Positions 1-12,402 of a stretch of DNA of 64,000 bases are shown in pieces. The notes beneath the pieces were generated by a model. The model had not been told where the DNA came from. It saw only the letters and a list, made by a program, of their open reading frames with translations, and made no database searches. The stretch's first letter is position 1, and each line of letters opens with the position of its first letter. Source of the stretch: an uncultured Clostridia bacterium (GTDB lineage Bacteria; Bacillota; Clostridia; Oscillospirales; Acutalibacteraceae); NCBI GenBank assembly GCA_946555465.1, contig CAMNST010000001.1, positions 124,001 through 188,000 of the forward strand. Reading direction: 5' to 3'. The position numbers were made by a program, and so were the translations under genes.

Positions 1-1434
1 CACTATGTTGTTTCTCACGAAAAATGCCATCTGGAACGTCTTGATTATTATGTTAAAACATTTGCGTTTATTCTTCTTGCTGTTCATTGGTTTAATCCGC
101 TGTGCTGGGCAGCATTTTCCCTTATGACAAAAGATATGGAAATGAGTTGCGATGAAAAGGTTTTGTCTGATAATTCTGATATAAAAAGAGATTACAGTTT
201 AACGCTTTTATCCTTCGCATCAGGAAAAAGCATTTATTCCGTTACACCCCTTTGTTTTAGTGAAAAGCGTGTAAGGCAGAGAATAACAAATGCACTTGAA
301 TTTAAAAAGCCAAAAGTTGCAGTATCGGTTATTCTTGCCGTTTTATGTGTCGGTGTGATAATTTTCTGTATTGCCAATCCGCTTGTAAAAGAAGATGAAC
401 CATTGGAAGATATCATGCCTGATAACTCGGCAATAGATAATGCTTACAGTGGTGTTTTAACTTTCGGTGAAATAGAGAATCTCCTTGATACGATTATAAG
501 TTCGCCTGCTTACTCTTCTGCACCGGGTGATTATATAAATGCTCATGCCTCGGAATATAATACACTTTTAAATAATCCCACAACGATTGATTATATTTTT
601 ACGGAGTTTCTTAAAGGCGGAAATGATGATTTAAAAGGGCTGATAATGCGAAGTCTGCTTGAGGGCATCGTTGTTGAGGAACGCATAGACGGTATTTATA
701 ATACAGGGCAGGATTATTTTGATGCTTTTTATAATTATAACCTTGAACTTTATAAAAAAGAAGGTTATGAATTTATGCAGAATAACTGTTATTTTGGTTT
801 TAAACTTTTAAATATGCGCGGAGACCTTTCTTACCATAATGATGTAGCAGACAGTGATTATCTGCCAATCCTTGAAAGCACATTAAAATTTTCTGCGGAT
901 TCGGCACTTAAATCCGGAAATTTCGCGGAATCTCTTCAGTCGCTCACCGGATGTGTTTTTGAGGGTGATATCGGTTCGGGTATGTATATTTACAAATTCA
1001 CTTATGATAAAGACGTCTATTTTACATATACTCCGAATCTTGATTCTTTTACTATTTATTATAATGATAAGGTTTATACTTCGTTTTCAATTATGAGAGA
1101 GATTTCTGATTATAATAATCTTGATGTAATTGATATGCAGGAGGCAATAAATATTGCATATAAGGAAATTCAGAATCCAAAGTATAGACAGTATATTGCA
1201 TTTCCTGAGGGCGATGATGAATTTAGTAATTATGGTATTAATGATCAATATAAACCCGTTCTTTATAAAAACCATTATATGCCCGAAGGCGAATTTGTTT
1301 ATGAAAAAAATCCCGAATATGTCTGGGATATTGTTCTTACGGATAAAGAGTTTCCAAGCAGATATTTTGTATATGTCTATGTTAATGCAGTTACAGGTGC
1401 GGTATCATATGTTAATGTTCAGTTCAATGATTGA
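1..1434 (+). CDS. BlaR1/MecR1-like M56 metalloprotease sensor, 5' end cut by window
   Basis: The reading frame is open from base 1, so the start lies outside the window; 477 residues are visible. Codons 6-10 read HEKCH, an HExxH zinc protease motif, followed by a membrane segment (about codons 20-39) containing HWFNPLCW and then the MSCDEKVL stretch typical of the M56 family. A second membrane segment lies at about codons 106-125 (VAVSVILAVLCVGVIIFCIA). The remaining ~350 residues would be extracytoplasmic and end in a PepSY-like YFVYVYVNAVTGAVSYV stretch. No penicillin-binding SxxK sensor domain is evident, so this is an M56 protein with its own sensor rather than a true beta-lactam receptor. 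M56 genes usually sit downstream of a BlaI/MecI repressor gene, which would be just outside the window. Family assignment is firm; the signal sensed is unknown. Confidence 0.8.
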   Translation, partial: HYVVSHEKCHLERLDYYVKTFAFILLAVHWFNPLCWAAFSLMTKDMEMSCDEKVLSDNSDIKRDYSLTLLSFASGKSIYSVTPLCFSEKRVRQRITNALEFKKPKVAVSVILAVLCVGVIIFCIANPLVKEDEPLEDIMPDNSAIDNAYSGVLTFGEIENLLDTIISSPAYSSAPGDYINAHASEYNTLLNNPTTIDYIFTEFLKGGNDDLKGLIMRSLLEGIVVEERIDGIYNTGQDYFDAFYNYNLELYKKEGYEFMQNNCYFGFKLLNMRGDLSYHNDVADSDYLPILESTLKFSADSALKSGNFAESLQSLTGCVFEGDIGSGMYIYKFTYDKDVYFTYTPNLDSFTIYYNDKVYTSFSIMREISDYNNLDVIDMQEAINIAYKEIQNPKYRQYIAFPEGDDEFSNYGINDQYKPVLYKNHYMPEGEFVYEKNPEYVWDIVLTDKEFPSRYFVYVYVNAVTGAVSYVNVQFND

Positions 1435-1454
1435 TAAACAAATTTCTTAATAAT

Positions 1455-1495
1455 AAACGGCTGTCTCATCCTATTAACCGAGACAGCCGTTTTTA
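1455..1495. terminator. Bidirectional intrinsic terminator
   Basis: A 10 bp GC-rich stem (1458-1467 with 1480-1489, CGGCTGTCTC/GAGACAGCCG) is extended by three A-T pairs and followed by T runs on both strands. It lies between the convergent M56 and PAP2 genes and can serve both. Confidence 0.9.
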
Positions 1496-1504
1496 TATAT
1501 TTTA

Positions 1505-2341
1505 TCAAATTGATTTTTTATGTTTGCTTTTTTCATAAATATGAATAAATATCAGAACGATTGAAAAACTTACAATTCCGCCGGCTGTAACATCGCTCAG
1601 ATAGTGCGCACCCATAACAAGTCTTGTAAAAGCAACTATTGACGTATAGATGCAGGGAATAATAAAACACAGCGGATATTTTTTGTTCCATTTTTCAGAT
1701 AGAAAAGGGAAGAACATCATCATATAACTCATACCTGCACCAGCCGTGTGACCGCTTGGAAAGGATTTATTTCCGTTGATTCCGTTGATTTGGTACCAGG
1801 GCGTAAACTGCTCGTAACTTCCTGCGGCAAGTAAATCTCTGAATCTTACTCTGCCCCAAAGATATTTCAAACCTTCTATTGCTGATATCTGAACAAACAT
1901 AATTATAATTCCCCAAAATGCAATTTTTCTGATGATAGGGATGATGTTTTCGGGAATTTTGATAAAACTTATTGCATACAGAATGCAAATTCCGATGCCG
2001 ATACCGAATATAATGCTGAAAGGCATTTTGAATTGATTATTGAAAAAGTATTTTCCCAGGTAGTAACCAAGATATGCCGAACCTCCGATATTAACAATCA
2101 GTGCGAATATTTTTTGAAGCGTTTTTTCGCTTGTGTAAAACAAAACTGCACCTGCCAAAGGGCATACCATTCTTCCCGGTATTTCTCCGGTGTTTCTGAA
2201 CCAGAGAGCAATGGGATTTTCGGTGTTATTAAGCAGTATATCCAATTTTAAATCAAAAAATGCGGCAGCAATGAGGCTCAGTGTCGAGGCGACATAAAAA
2301 AAGATTATGAAAGGCTTATATTTTTTTAACAATATTATCAC
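1505..2341 (-). CDS. PAP2-family membrane phosphatase
   Basis: 278-residue polytopic membrane protein with the three phosphatase motifs of the PAP2/lipid phosphate phosphatase superfamily: K159..R166 (KYLWGRVRFR, the usual Pro after Arg is Phe), FPSGH at 194-198 and R240-x5-H246-x3-D250 (TRLVMGAHYLSD). His198 and His246 would be the catalytic pair. Members dephosphorylate lipid phosphates such as phosphatidate, phosphatidylglycerophosphate or undecaprenyl diphosphate at the outer membrane face. About five further hydrophobic segments are visible. The gene stands alone between a terminator and the divergent cysteine-synthase-like gene, so context does not fix the substrate. A role in undecaprenyl diphosphate recycling is possible, notable because the UppP homologue at 28900 lacks key residues. 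Start chosen at ATG 2341, preceded by an AGGAG ribosome-binding site. Confidence 0.85.
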   Translation of the reverse strand: MIILLKKYKPFIIFFYVASTLSLIAAAFFDLKLDILLNNTENPIALWFRNTGEIPGRMVCPLAGAVLFYTSEKTLQKIFALIVNIGGSAYLGYYLGKYFFNNQFKMPFSIIFGIGIGICILYAISFIKIPENIIPIIRKIAFWGIIIMFVQISAIEGLKYLWGRVRFRDLLAAGSYEQFTPWYQINGINGNKSFPSGHTAGAGMSYMMMFFPFLSEKWNKKYPLCFIIPCIYTSIVAFTRLVMGAHYLSDVTAGGIVSFSIVLIFIHIYEKSKHKKSI

Positions 2342-2409
2342 TCCTGTAAGTAATCTATAATTCTAGTATATCATATTAGAATAAAATAATCTATATTTAT
2401 AAATTTCTG

Positions 2410-2438
2410 TTGCCTTTTTGTTACCTTGCGTGTAAAAT
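2410..2438 (+). promoter_or_regulatory. Sigma-A-type promoter for the cysteine-synthase-like gene
   Basis: TTGCCT (2410-2415), 17 bp spacer, TAAAAT (2433-2438), followed by an AGAGAGG ribosome-binding site and ATG at 2467. Confidence 0.5.
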
Positions 2439-2466
2439 ATATTAGAATGATAAGAGAGGTAACACT

Positions 2467-3399
2467 ATGGTTTATAACAATGTGCTTGAAGCAATAGGTC
2501 ATACACCTATGATAAAATTAAATAAAATGACAAACGCTGACTGTGCCGATATTTATGTTAAATTTGAAGGTCTTAATGTCGGCGGTTCAATAAAAACAAG
2601 AACCGCTTATAATATGATTTGTGATGCTGAGGCAAAGGGGCTTATTAATGAAAATACAATTATTGTTGAACCTACCAGCGGCAACCAGGGCATAGGTCTT
2701 GCTCTTGTTGGTGCAGTTAAAGGTTATAAAACAGTTATAATTATGCCTGACTCAGTAAGCCGTGAAAGAAGAATGCTTGTTGAACATTACGGTGCTAAAG
2801 TTATTCTTATTCATGATGCCGGAAATATAGGTGACTGCATTGAAGAATGCCTTAATACCGCTCTCAGAATGAGAGAAGAGGATTCTAATGTCTATATTCC
2901 CCAGCAGTTTGAAAATCCGGCAAATCCTATGGTTCACCGCCATCATACGGGGCTTGAAATTCTTGAGCAGGTTGCAGGTCCTATTGACGGCTTTTGTTCG
3001 GGTATAGGAACAGGCGGAACGATAACCGGTATAGGTGAAGTTTTAAAAGCACAAAATCCCGATATAACAATATGGGCAGTTGAGCCCGAGAATGCTGCAA
3101 TTCTTGCCGGGGGAACTGTCGGAACGCATAATCAGATGGGTATAGGTGACGGTGTAATTCCTGAAATTCTTAACCGAAATATTTATGAAGATATTTGTAT
3201 AATTACCGATGAAGAGGCTATTAATACCTCAAAAGATTTGGCACGTCTTGAGGGATTAATGTGCGGCATCAGCAGCGGAACAAATGTTGCGGCTGCACTT
3301 AAACTTGCCAAAAAACTGGGCAGCGGAAAAACGGTTGTAACGGTTTTGCCGGATACAGCGGAACGCTATTTTTCAACTCCGCTTTTTGATAATGAATAA
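2467..3399 (+). CDS. Cysteine synthase-like PLP-dependent enzyme (fold type II)
   Basis: 310 residues, full length for the O-acetylserine sulfhydrylase/cystathionine beta-synthase family. Lys43 in NVGGSIKTR is the PLP-binding lysine; the asparagine loop reads PTSGNQGIGLA (69-79), and GIGTGGTITG near 176-185 binds the PLP phosphate. Two motifs depart from classical CysK: the usual NPGGSVKDR is NVGGSIKTR, and SGNTG is SGNQG. The latter threonine touches the substrate in CysK, so donor or acceptor specificity may differ. Likely reactions are beta-replacement on O-acetylserine, O-phosphoserine or a related amino acid, in the cytoplasm. No serine acetyltransferase gene is adjacent. The FliB-like gene follows 22 bp downstream and may be co-transcribed. 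Confidence 0.8.
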   Translation: MVYNNVLEAIGHTPMIKLNKMTNADCADIYVKFEGLNVGGSIKTRTAYNMICDAEAKGLINENTIIVEPTSGNQGIGLALVGAVKGYKTVIIMPDSVSRERRMLVEHYGAKVILIHDAGNIGDCIEECLNTALRMREEDSNVYIPQQFENPANPMVHRHHTGLEILEQVAGPIDGFCSGIGTGGTITGIGEVLKAQNPDITIWAVEPENAAILAGGTVGTHNQMGIGDGVIPEILNRNIYEDICIITDEEAINTSKDLARLEGLMCGISSGTNVAAALKLAKKLGSGKTVVTVLPDTAERYFSTPLFDNE

Positions 3400-3421
3400 G
3401 TTGTTTTTTTGAGGATATAAA

Positions 3422-4378
3422 ATGATTTTAAGAATTCCGACATTTTACAAAGATTTTAAATGCATTGCCGGCGCCTGTCCCGATTCCTGCTGTCAGGGAT
3501 GGGAGGTTGATGCCGACAGTGCCTCTCTTGAATATTATAAAACACTCAGCGGTGATATAAAAGAGCGGATAGACAGTGTGCTTGATAAAGATGAATTCGG
3601 CAATACTATTTTCAGACTTGCCGATAAAAAGCGATGTCCGTTTCTTAACCATGAAAATCTGTGCGATATGCATATTGCCATCGGTGGTGAGCATACGCCG
3701 TATACATGCCGTATGTTTCCGAGGTTTGTAAATGAGTTTGGTGCAACCCGAGAGATGAGCCTTTCCTTTTCGTGCCCCGTTGCGGCTGATATGATGTTTC
3801 ATCTTGATGAGCCGATGGATTTTTGCGATGAATTTCTTGATGAACTTCCATGCCTTAATGAAATTGATGCTCAGACCTATTTTTATCTTGTAAAAGCAAG
3901 AAAAGAAGCCTTTGAAATTATCAGGGACAGAGAAGTTCCTTTTAACAAACGACTGATAAAACTTCTTGATTTTGCTGTTGATTTGCAGAAAAATCTTGAT
4001 GATTATCTTGAGGGCGAAGACGGCACACCGTTTTTTGATGTGTTTAAAAATCCCGAACTTATCAATCCCGAGTGGACTGAAAAGGTAAATCATGCTGTTG
4101 TTAAACCTGTTTCCGATAATATGTTTAATGTTAATATAGCGTCTTATTTTATTTTCAGATATTTTCTTACTGCCGTGTTTGATTATGATGTTCTTTCAAA
4201 GGTAAAAATGGCAGTAATCGGTGTTCTGATTTCATCATATTTCGGCGAAGATGCATGGACTATGCATCTGTGGAGTAAAGAAACGGAGCATTCTCAGTAT
4301 AATATGGACAGGCTTAAAAGACTTTTAAAAGAATGCAAAGCATTATCAGTCTGCGAATTGAAAAAAAGATTATCTTAG
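3422..4378 (+). CDS. fliB: FliB-like flagellin lysine-N-methylase family protein
   Basis: 318 residues. The N-terminus has a cysteine cluster, IAGACPDSCCQGW (C14, C19, C23, C24), and a second group at C72, C81 and C96 (CPFLNHENLC ... YTCRMFPRF). This pattern is typical of the FliB family, named for lysine methylation of Salmonella flagellin; the cysteines probably hold an iron-sulfur cluster or metal. Many clostridial members occur away from flagellar genes, as here, so the real substrate may be another surface protein. The gene has its own ribosome-binding site (GAGGATA), 22 bp after the upstream PLP enzyme, and ends 20 bp before the beta-mannosidase, so the three may form one operon. Family assignment is good; substrate is unknown. 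Confidence 0.7.
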   Translation: MILRIPTFYKDFKCIAGACPDSCCQGWEVDADSASLEYYKTLSGDIKERIDSVLDKDEFGNTIFRLADKKRCPFLNHENLCDMHIAIGGEHTPYTCRMFPRFVNEFGATREMSLSFSCPVAADMMFHLDEPMDFCDEFLDELPCLNEIDAQTYFYLVKARKEAFEIIRDREVPFNKRLIKLLDFAVDLQKNLDDYLEGEDGTPFFDVFKNPELINPEWTEKVNHAVVKPVSDNMFNVNIASYFIFRYFLTAVFDYDVLSKVKMAVIGVLISSYFGEDAWTMHLWSKETEHSQYNMDRLKRLLKECKALSVCELKKRLS

Positions 4379-4398
4379 CACAAGAGAGGAAATTTTTT

Positions 4399-6942
4399 AT
4401 GAAATACAGTCTTAATGGCGCTTGGATGTTTTCCGAGGCAGGTAAAAATAACTGGAAAAATGCTTCTGTTCCGGGCTGCAATTATCTTGATCTGATGGCT
4501 TGCGGAGATATTGATGATCCGTTTTTCGGCCTCAATGAAGAAAAAGTTAATTATATAAGTGAAAAAGACTGGGAGTATAAAAAAACTTTTTCACTTGCGG
4601 ACGCTGATTTGAATTCTGATGAAATTCTGCTTAACTGCAAAATGCTTGATACCGTATGCGATATATATGTAAATAATAACTGTATCGCACATACGGATAA
4701 CTGTTTTATTTCTTATTCCTTTATGGTGAAAAAGTATCTTAAAATCGGTGAAAACGAGATAAGAATTGTTTTTTATTCACCCGTTAATTATGTGAAAAAT
4801 ATATATGATAAGGAATCTGCACCAATTAACAGCAATGGTCAGAATGGTATAGTCCATATCAGAAAGCCCCAAAGTCACTTTGGCTGGGATTGGGGACCGG
4901 TTCTTCCGCCAAGCGGTATAAGCGGTGATATAGAAATTAAATGCGTTAATTATGCAGAAATTGATTATCTGAATATAACACAGAATCATACAGACGGTTG
5001 TGTTACAGTTAATGCCAATACTCAGATTAACAAGTTTTCAGAGAAAGAAACTACTGTAAAAACAAAAATAATTTGTCCTGACGGAACTATTTATGAAAAG
5101 CAGGGTCAAAATGTTTCTTTTGATATAGATAATCCTGAACTTTGGTGGACTAAAGAATTATCTCAAAAAGAATGCCAGCCGCTTTATACAGTGGTATCTG
5201 AATTATACTGCGGTGAAGAACTTATTGATAAGTGCGAAAAGAAAATAGGTCTCAGAACCATTGAATTAAACCGTAACCGTGATGAATACGGTATAAATTT
5301 TCAGTTTGTTTTAAACGGAGTTCCTTTATTTATCAAAGGTGCAAATTATATTCCGTCAGATTCTTTTATAACCCGCTTTGACAGTCAGAAACTCAGTGCA
5401 CTTATTGATGCGGCATTATTTTCCAACATGAATTTAATCCGTGTATGGGGCGGCGGGTATTATGAAAGTGATGCATTTTATAATATGTGTGATGAGAAAG
5501 GGCTTCTTGTGTGGCAGGATTTTCAGTTTGCCTGTCAGGCATATCCTTTCTTTAAAGAAGAATTTCTTAACAATGTAAAAAATGAAATAGCATTTAATGT
5601 TAAAAGGCTTAATCATCACGCAAGTCTTGCTCTTTGGAACGGAAACAATGAAATTGAAGCAATGAGTTCTTCATGGATTTATATGAAAGACTATGTTAAA
5701 TGGACTGAAAAGTTTTTCTATAACATTCTTGAAAGCGAACTGCGAAAATATGATTTGAGTACACCGTTTATTCCGGGTTCTCCCTGCGGTGTTGACTATT
5801 CAAAAGGAATTAACAGCGACAATGTGGGTGATACGCATTTGTGGGGAGTATGGCACGGACTACAGCCTATGACTTATTACAGAAAAAGAATGACCCGTTT
5901 CTGCAGTGAATTTGGTTTTGAAAGTCTGCCTGATTATAAAACAGTTGCTGCATTTGCCGGTGACAGGGGATACTCTTTAAATGACGAAGTTTTTTCTTCT
6001 CACCAGAAGTGTGTCGGCGGAAATGACAAAATGATTTATTATATGGCAACCCGTTTTGATATGCCTGAAAAATTTGAAGACTGCATCTATCTTTCTCAGG
6101 TTACGCAGCAGGAATGCATTGCCGATGCCACCGATCATTGGCGCAGAAACAAGGGCAGATGCAACGGTGCTGTTTACTGGCAGTTCAATGACTGCTGGCC
6201 CACATGTTCCTGGTCTGGTTATGATTACTACGGAAACTATAAAGCGCTTCAGTATAAAGCAAAGCACTTTAATGCACCTTTGTGTGTATCTGTTGAAGAT
6301 ACTGAAGAATATATAAAAATATTTGTTCTTAATGATTTGAATGAATCGCAGAATGCCGAAGTTGAATATATAATTTTTGATTTTGAAAAGGGCAGCCTTG
6401 AATGCAGAAAAACATCGGCAGTGATTGATAAATTAGAAAATAAACTTATTTTTGAACTCAATACTAAAGATATTTTAAGCCGGTTCCATTCTGAAAATAC
6501 AGGTGTATGTGCAAGATTATATCAGAACGGTGAATTGATAAATCAGAAAGTTATTTTGTTTGAGAATGAGAAAAAACTCAATCTTCCCAAAGCAAAACTC
6601 AAATGCAAAATAGAGATGAATGCAAATAATCTTGATATAACGGTTTCAAGTGATAAGTTTGCGCGTTTTGTAAAATTTGAAAGCAGCCTGTCAAGTGTTC
6701 CTTTTAGTGATAACTTTTTTGATTTGCTGCCCGGTCAGTCAGTGAAAATTACAATGGCACGGGATAATTCATTAACGCTCAGAGAACAGGCAGAAAGTAT
6801 CTCCGTTAAAAGCATCTGCAACGTTAAACCCGATAAAAACAAACTTAAAAATCTTTTGCTTAAGTTTAAGGTGTTTACTTCGCCGGTAAATATCGGCAAT
6901 ATGATTTACCACGGCAGAGGACAGCAGGATTATAAATTCTAA
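4399..6942 (+). CDS. Beta-mannosidase, glycoside hydrolase family 2
   Basis: 847 residues, normal for GH2 beta-mannosidases, which release terminal beta-mannose from N-glycan cores or manno-oligosaccharides. The N-terminal jelly-roll domain includes HFGWDWGP and the immunoglobulin-like and TIM-barrel domains follow. The acid/base glutamate is E418 in WNGNNEIE and the nucleophile is E504 in CSEFGFES; CWPTCSWSGYDYYG is another family signature. No signal peptide is present, so the enzyme is cytoplasmic and acts on imported oligosaccharides. The start at ATG 4399 is chosen because AGAGAGGA lies 9 bp upstream and the protein then begins like its family (MKYSLNGAW); a longer frame from 4333 would overlap the FliB-like gene. 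Confidence 0.93.
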   Translation: MKYSLNGAWMFSEAGKNNWKNASVPGCNYLDLMACGDIDDPFFGLNEEKVNYISEKDWEYKKTFSLADADLNSDEILLNCKMLDTVCDIYVNNNCIAHTDNCFISYSFMVKKYLKIGENEIRIVFYSPVNYVKNIYDKESAPINSNGQNGIVHIRKPQSHFGWDWGPVLPPSGISGDIEIKCVNYAEIDYLNITQNHTDGCVTVNANTQINKFSEKETTVKTKIICPDGTIYEKQGQNVSFDIDNPELWWTKELSQKECQPLYTVVSELYCGEELIDKCEKKIGLRTIELNRNRDEYGINFQFVLNGVPLFIKGANYIPSDSFITRFDSQKLSALIDAALFSNMNLIRVWGGGYYESDAFYNMCDEKGLLVWQDFQFACQAYPFFKEEFLNNVKNEIAFNVKRLNHHASLALWNGNNEIEAMSSSWIYMKDYVKWTEKFFYNILESELRKYDLSTPFIPGSPCGVDYSKGINSDNVGDTHLWGVWHGLQPMTYYRKRMTRFCSEFGFESLPDYKTVAAFAGDRGYSLNDEVFSSHQKCVGGNDKMIYYMATRFDMPEKFEDCIYLSQVTQQECIADATDHWRRNKGRCNGAVYWQFNDCWPTCSWSGYDYYGNYKALQYKAKHFNAPLCVSVEDTEEYIKIFVLNDLNESQNAEVEYIIFDFEKGSLECRKTSAVIDKLENKLIFELNTKDILSRFHSENTGVCARLYQNGELINQKVILFENEKKLNLPKAKLKCKIEMNANNLDITVSSDKFARFVKFESSLSSVPFSDNFFDLLPGQSVKITMARDNSLTLREQAESISVKSICNVKPDKNKLKNLLLKFKVFTSPVNIGNMIYHGRGQQDYKF

Positions 6943-6946
6943 AATT

Positions 6947-6978
6947 AAAAGACAGAGCATTCACACTCTGTCTTTTTT
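6947..6978. terminator. Bidirectional intrinsic terminator
   Basis: Stem AAAAGACAGAG (6947-6957) pairs with the CTCTGTCTTTT that begins at 6966, followed by a T run. It separates the beta-mannosidase from the convergent alanine racemase gene. Confidence 0.9.
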
Positions 6979-6980
6979 GT

Positions 6981-8054
6981 TTATTTATAAATTCGCGGTA
7001 TTCGTGGATTAACCATCAGCGGAGAAATATCTACTGATGCGGTATCACCGATTTTTACATCACTTCCGGTAATATCAACTGCGGTATGCGAAAGGCCGAT
7101 TTCTCCTATAACACTGTACATTCTGCCGTTTATTCTGATGTATATCTGCGTTCTTTTCAAGAACTTTTTCAGTGCGGATAAAACAGAATGCAAATCAGCA
7201 GTTTCATTTTCTTTTGCAAGACCGAAACCATCATAATGACCTATGGGAACAATGGCAATTTTTGTTTCTCTTTTTGCTTTGTATTTTCCGTTATATCCTA
7301 CCGAATATCCGGCAGGAACTGTTTTGATTTCAATAACTTCAGCCTCAAGTGAACCCAGCCTGTTGAGTTTGGTTTTGTTTGTCGTTATAACTCTGCCTGT
7401 AAATGCAGAACCGATTCTGACACTGTCAAGACATACGCCCTCAACATTGAGAAGAGCGGGGGAATTGGCTGCATGAAGAATACCGATGCTTTTACCTGCT
7501 TTTTCAATCTGATGCATTGTATCTTTAAAAAGTTCAAGTTGTGCTTTGGTAAGTTGCGTGTTTGTAAAAGCAGAGGAAAAATGCGTATAAGCACCTATAA
7601 AATCAAGATTTTCATAGTTGTAGCATTTTATTGCATCTTCAACCTCACTCGGCATAAATCCATATCTGCCCATACCGGTGTCGATTTTTAAATAACACTT
7701 TGTTTTAACACCAAGTTTTTGTGATACCTTGTCCATAACCGCTGCTGCATTTAATGAACCTATGGTTGCAATACAGTTGTTTTGGGCAATGGTTTCTGCC
7801 TCGTTTTCAACTCCTGTTGAGCGCATTACAAGTATTTCTTCATTGTCAAGAACTTCTTTCAGTTCTTTAATATCATCAACTTCCGTAACGGCAAATGTTT
7901 TTATTCCGTTCTCTTTTAAAACAGCAGAGAATTCCTTTATTCCAAAACCGTATCCGTTGCCTTTAACAACACCTATAAGCGGAACCTTTGCTTTTTCCTT
8001 TATAATGCTGATATTTTCATTCAGCAGTTTTTTATCTATTATATATTTGCTCAT
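6981..8054 (-). CDS. alr: Alanine racemase family protein
   Basis: 357 residues, fold-type III PLP enzyme. Lys31 in VVKGNGYG forms the aldimine with PLP and Tyr254 in GYSVGYNGKY is the second catalytic base; R130 (GMGRYGF) and RIGSAFTG (213-220) contact the cofactor. All expected motifs are present, so the protein should racemise alanine (or another small amino acid such as serine) to supply D-amino acids for peptidoglycan. It follows the FemAB-like gene with a 13 bp gap on the same strand and probably shares its promoter at 9148-9176. A second alr copy elsewhere cannot be excluded, and the pairing with FemAB could mean a dedicated role in a cross-bridge or a special precursor. Confidence 0.85.
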   Translation of the reverse strand: MSKYIIDKKLLNENISIIKEKAKVPLIGVVKGNGYGFGIKEFSAVLKENGIKTFAVTEVDDIKELKEVLDNEEILVMRSTGVENEAETIAQNNCIATIGSLNAAAVMDKVSQKLGVKTKCYLKIDTGMGRYGFMPSEVEDAIKCYNYENLDFIGAYTHFSSAFTNTQLTKAQLELFKDTMHQIEKAGKSIGILHAANSPALLNVEGVCLDSVRIGSAFTGRVITTNKTKLNRLGSLEAEVIEIKTVPAGYSVGYNGKYKAKRETKIAIVPIGHYDGFGLAKENETADLHSVLSALKKFLKRTQIYIRINGRMYSVIGEIGLSHTAVDITGSDVKIGDTASVDISPLMVNPRIPRIYK

Positions 8055-8067
8055 TTTTGTTTACCGT

Positions 8068-9105
8068 TTATCTGATTTTTTCAAGAACTTTCGTTGCTAT
8101 GTTGTAAAGACTATATACAGGTTTGTTGATAATATAATCAAACTCACCAACGAATTCCTTCATATAACCGCCGAATCCGTGCTTAAATCTCCAAAGTCCA
8201 TAGTGAGGGTTATCAGGATTCTGACAATCACCCGATATTCCGCCGAAATCGTATACTTTACATCCGCATTCCATGCCCCACTGCATCATTGCCCACTGCA
8301 GTGCATAATTCGGATAAACATTTCTGTGAGCATTGGAGGATGCACCGTACTGGTATTTCATAACATTCTGACCCCATTTGATAGCAAGTGTTCCTGCTAT
8401 CGCTTCGCCGTTATAATATGCCATATAAAGTCTTGCATCGTCCGTCATACAGTCAAGTATCTGTTCAAAATACTGTTTCGGTCTGGTGGAAAAACCGTCA
8501 CGCTCTCCGGTTTCATTCATAATTCTGACAAAGTCGTCAAGCGCTTCTTTGCCGCATATTTTAACCTCAACGCCTTTTCTCGGTGCTTTTCTGATTCGGT
8601 TTCTGTAATCCGATTTAAAAGTGAGCATAAGTTCCTCTTCGCTGAGACCATTGTAGTCAAAACAATATACAAAACGCGGCTGTACATTTTCAAAATCCAT
8701 ACATCCCGGATTTAACTCAACAAATCCTTTTTTTATAAGGTGATTTTTAAATTCTTTGTTCTCAATAACAATCTCAGGGTCAATTTTAAGGCAGTATGCC
8801 TTGTATTCCTTACCGATTTTAAGCAGTCCGTCAAAAAGTTTATCAAATGTATCAAAATCATTTTCATCGCATACAAAGCCGCGGCAGCAATACATAAGTG
8901 AATTTTTTATAACCGGAATTGAACGGATAAGCACGCAGGCAGAACCTTTAATCTCTCCGTTTTCATCCTTAAGCATTATGCCTTCAAATTTCCATGCACT
9001 TTTAACTTTTGCCCATTTTGTTGAATGCTGAAAAAGTCCTTTCGGGTGTTTTTTTATAAAGTTTTCATATTCTTCCAGATTATCTTTATTTACTCTAACA
9101 ATCAT
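8068..9105 (-). CDS. FemAB-family aminoacyltransferase (peptidoglycan bridge formation)
   Basis: 345 residues with the duplicated GNAT-like fold of FemABX proteins. Recognisable features are the N-terminal FQHSTKWAKVK stretch, FKSDYRNRIRKAPRKGVEV in the centre, the GEAIAGTLAIKWG strand and the C-terminal YDFGGISGD followed by LWRFKHGFGG. These enzymes transfer an amino acid from aminoacyl-tRNA to the peptide stem of a peptidoglycan precursor at the cytoplasmic membrane face. The coiled-coil arm seen in staphylococcal FemA is absent, which fits the single-residue FemX-like type. It is the first gene of a two-gene operon with alanine racemase, supporting a cell-wall role. Which amino acid it adds cannot be read from the sequence. 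Confidence 0.8.
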   Translation of the reverse strand: MIVRVNKDNLEEYENFIKKHPKGLFQHSTKWAKVKSAWKFEGIMLKDENGEIKGSACVLIRSIPVIKNSLMYCCRGFVCDENDFDTFDKLFDGLLKIGKEYKAYCLKIDPEIVIENKEFKNHLIKKGFVELNPGCMDFENVQPRFVYCFDYNGLSEEELMLTFKSDYRNRIRKAPRKGVEVKICGKEALDDFVRIMNETGERDGFSTRPKQYFEQILDCMTDDARLYMAYYNGEAIAGTLAIKWGQNVMKYQYGASSNAHRNVYPNYALQWAMMQWGMECGCKVYDFGGISGDCQNPDNPHYGLWRFKHGFGGYMKEFVGEFDYIINKPVYSLYNIATKVLEKIR

Positions 9106-9144
9106 CAGTTGCTGTCTCCGATTTCAGTGAAATATTTATTATAA

Positions 9145-12401
<3,257 letters not shown>

Positions 12402-12402
<1 letters not shown>

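Noticed and set aside
1-1434. BlaR1 beta-lactam sensor
   Set aside because: The visible C-terminus has no penicillin-binding SxxK/SxN/KTG domain, so beta-lactam sensing is not supported.
3428-4093. 221-codon open frame opposite the FliB-like gene
   Set aside because: It lies wholly inside a gene with conserved cysteines, lacks a promoter and a ribosome-binding site, and looks like no known family.
7729-8715. Long plus-strand open frame opposite femAB/alr (328 codons)
   Set aside because: It spans two genes with clear family motifs on the other strand, has no ribosome-binding site and its composition is that of an antisense shadow.
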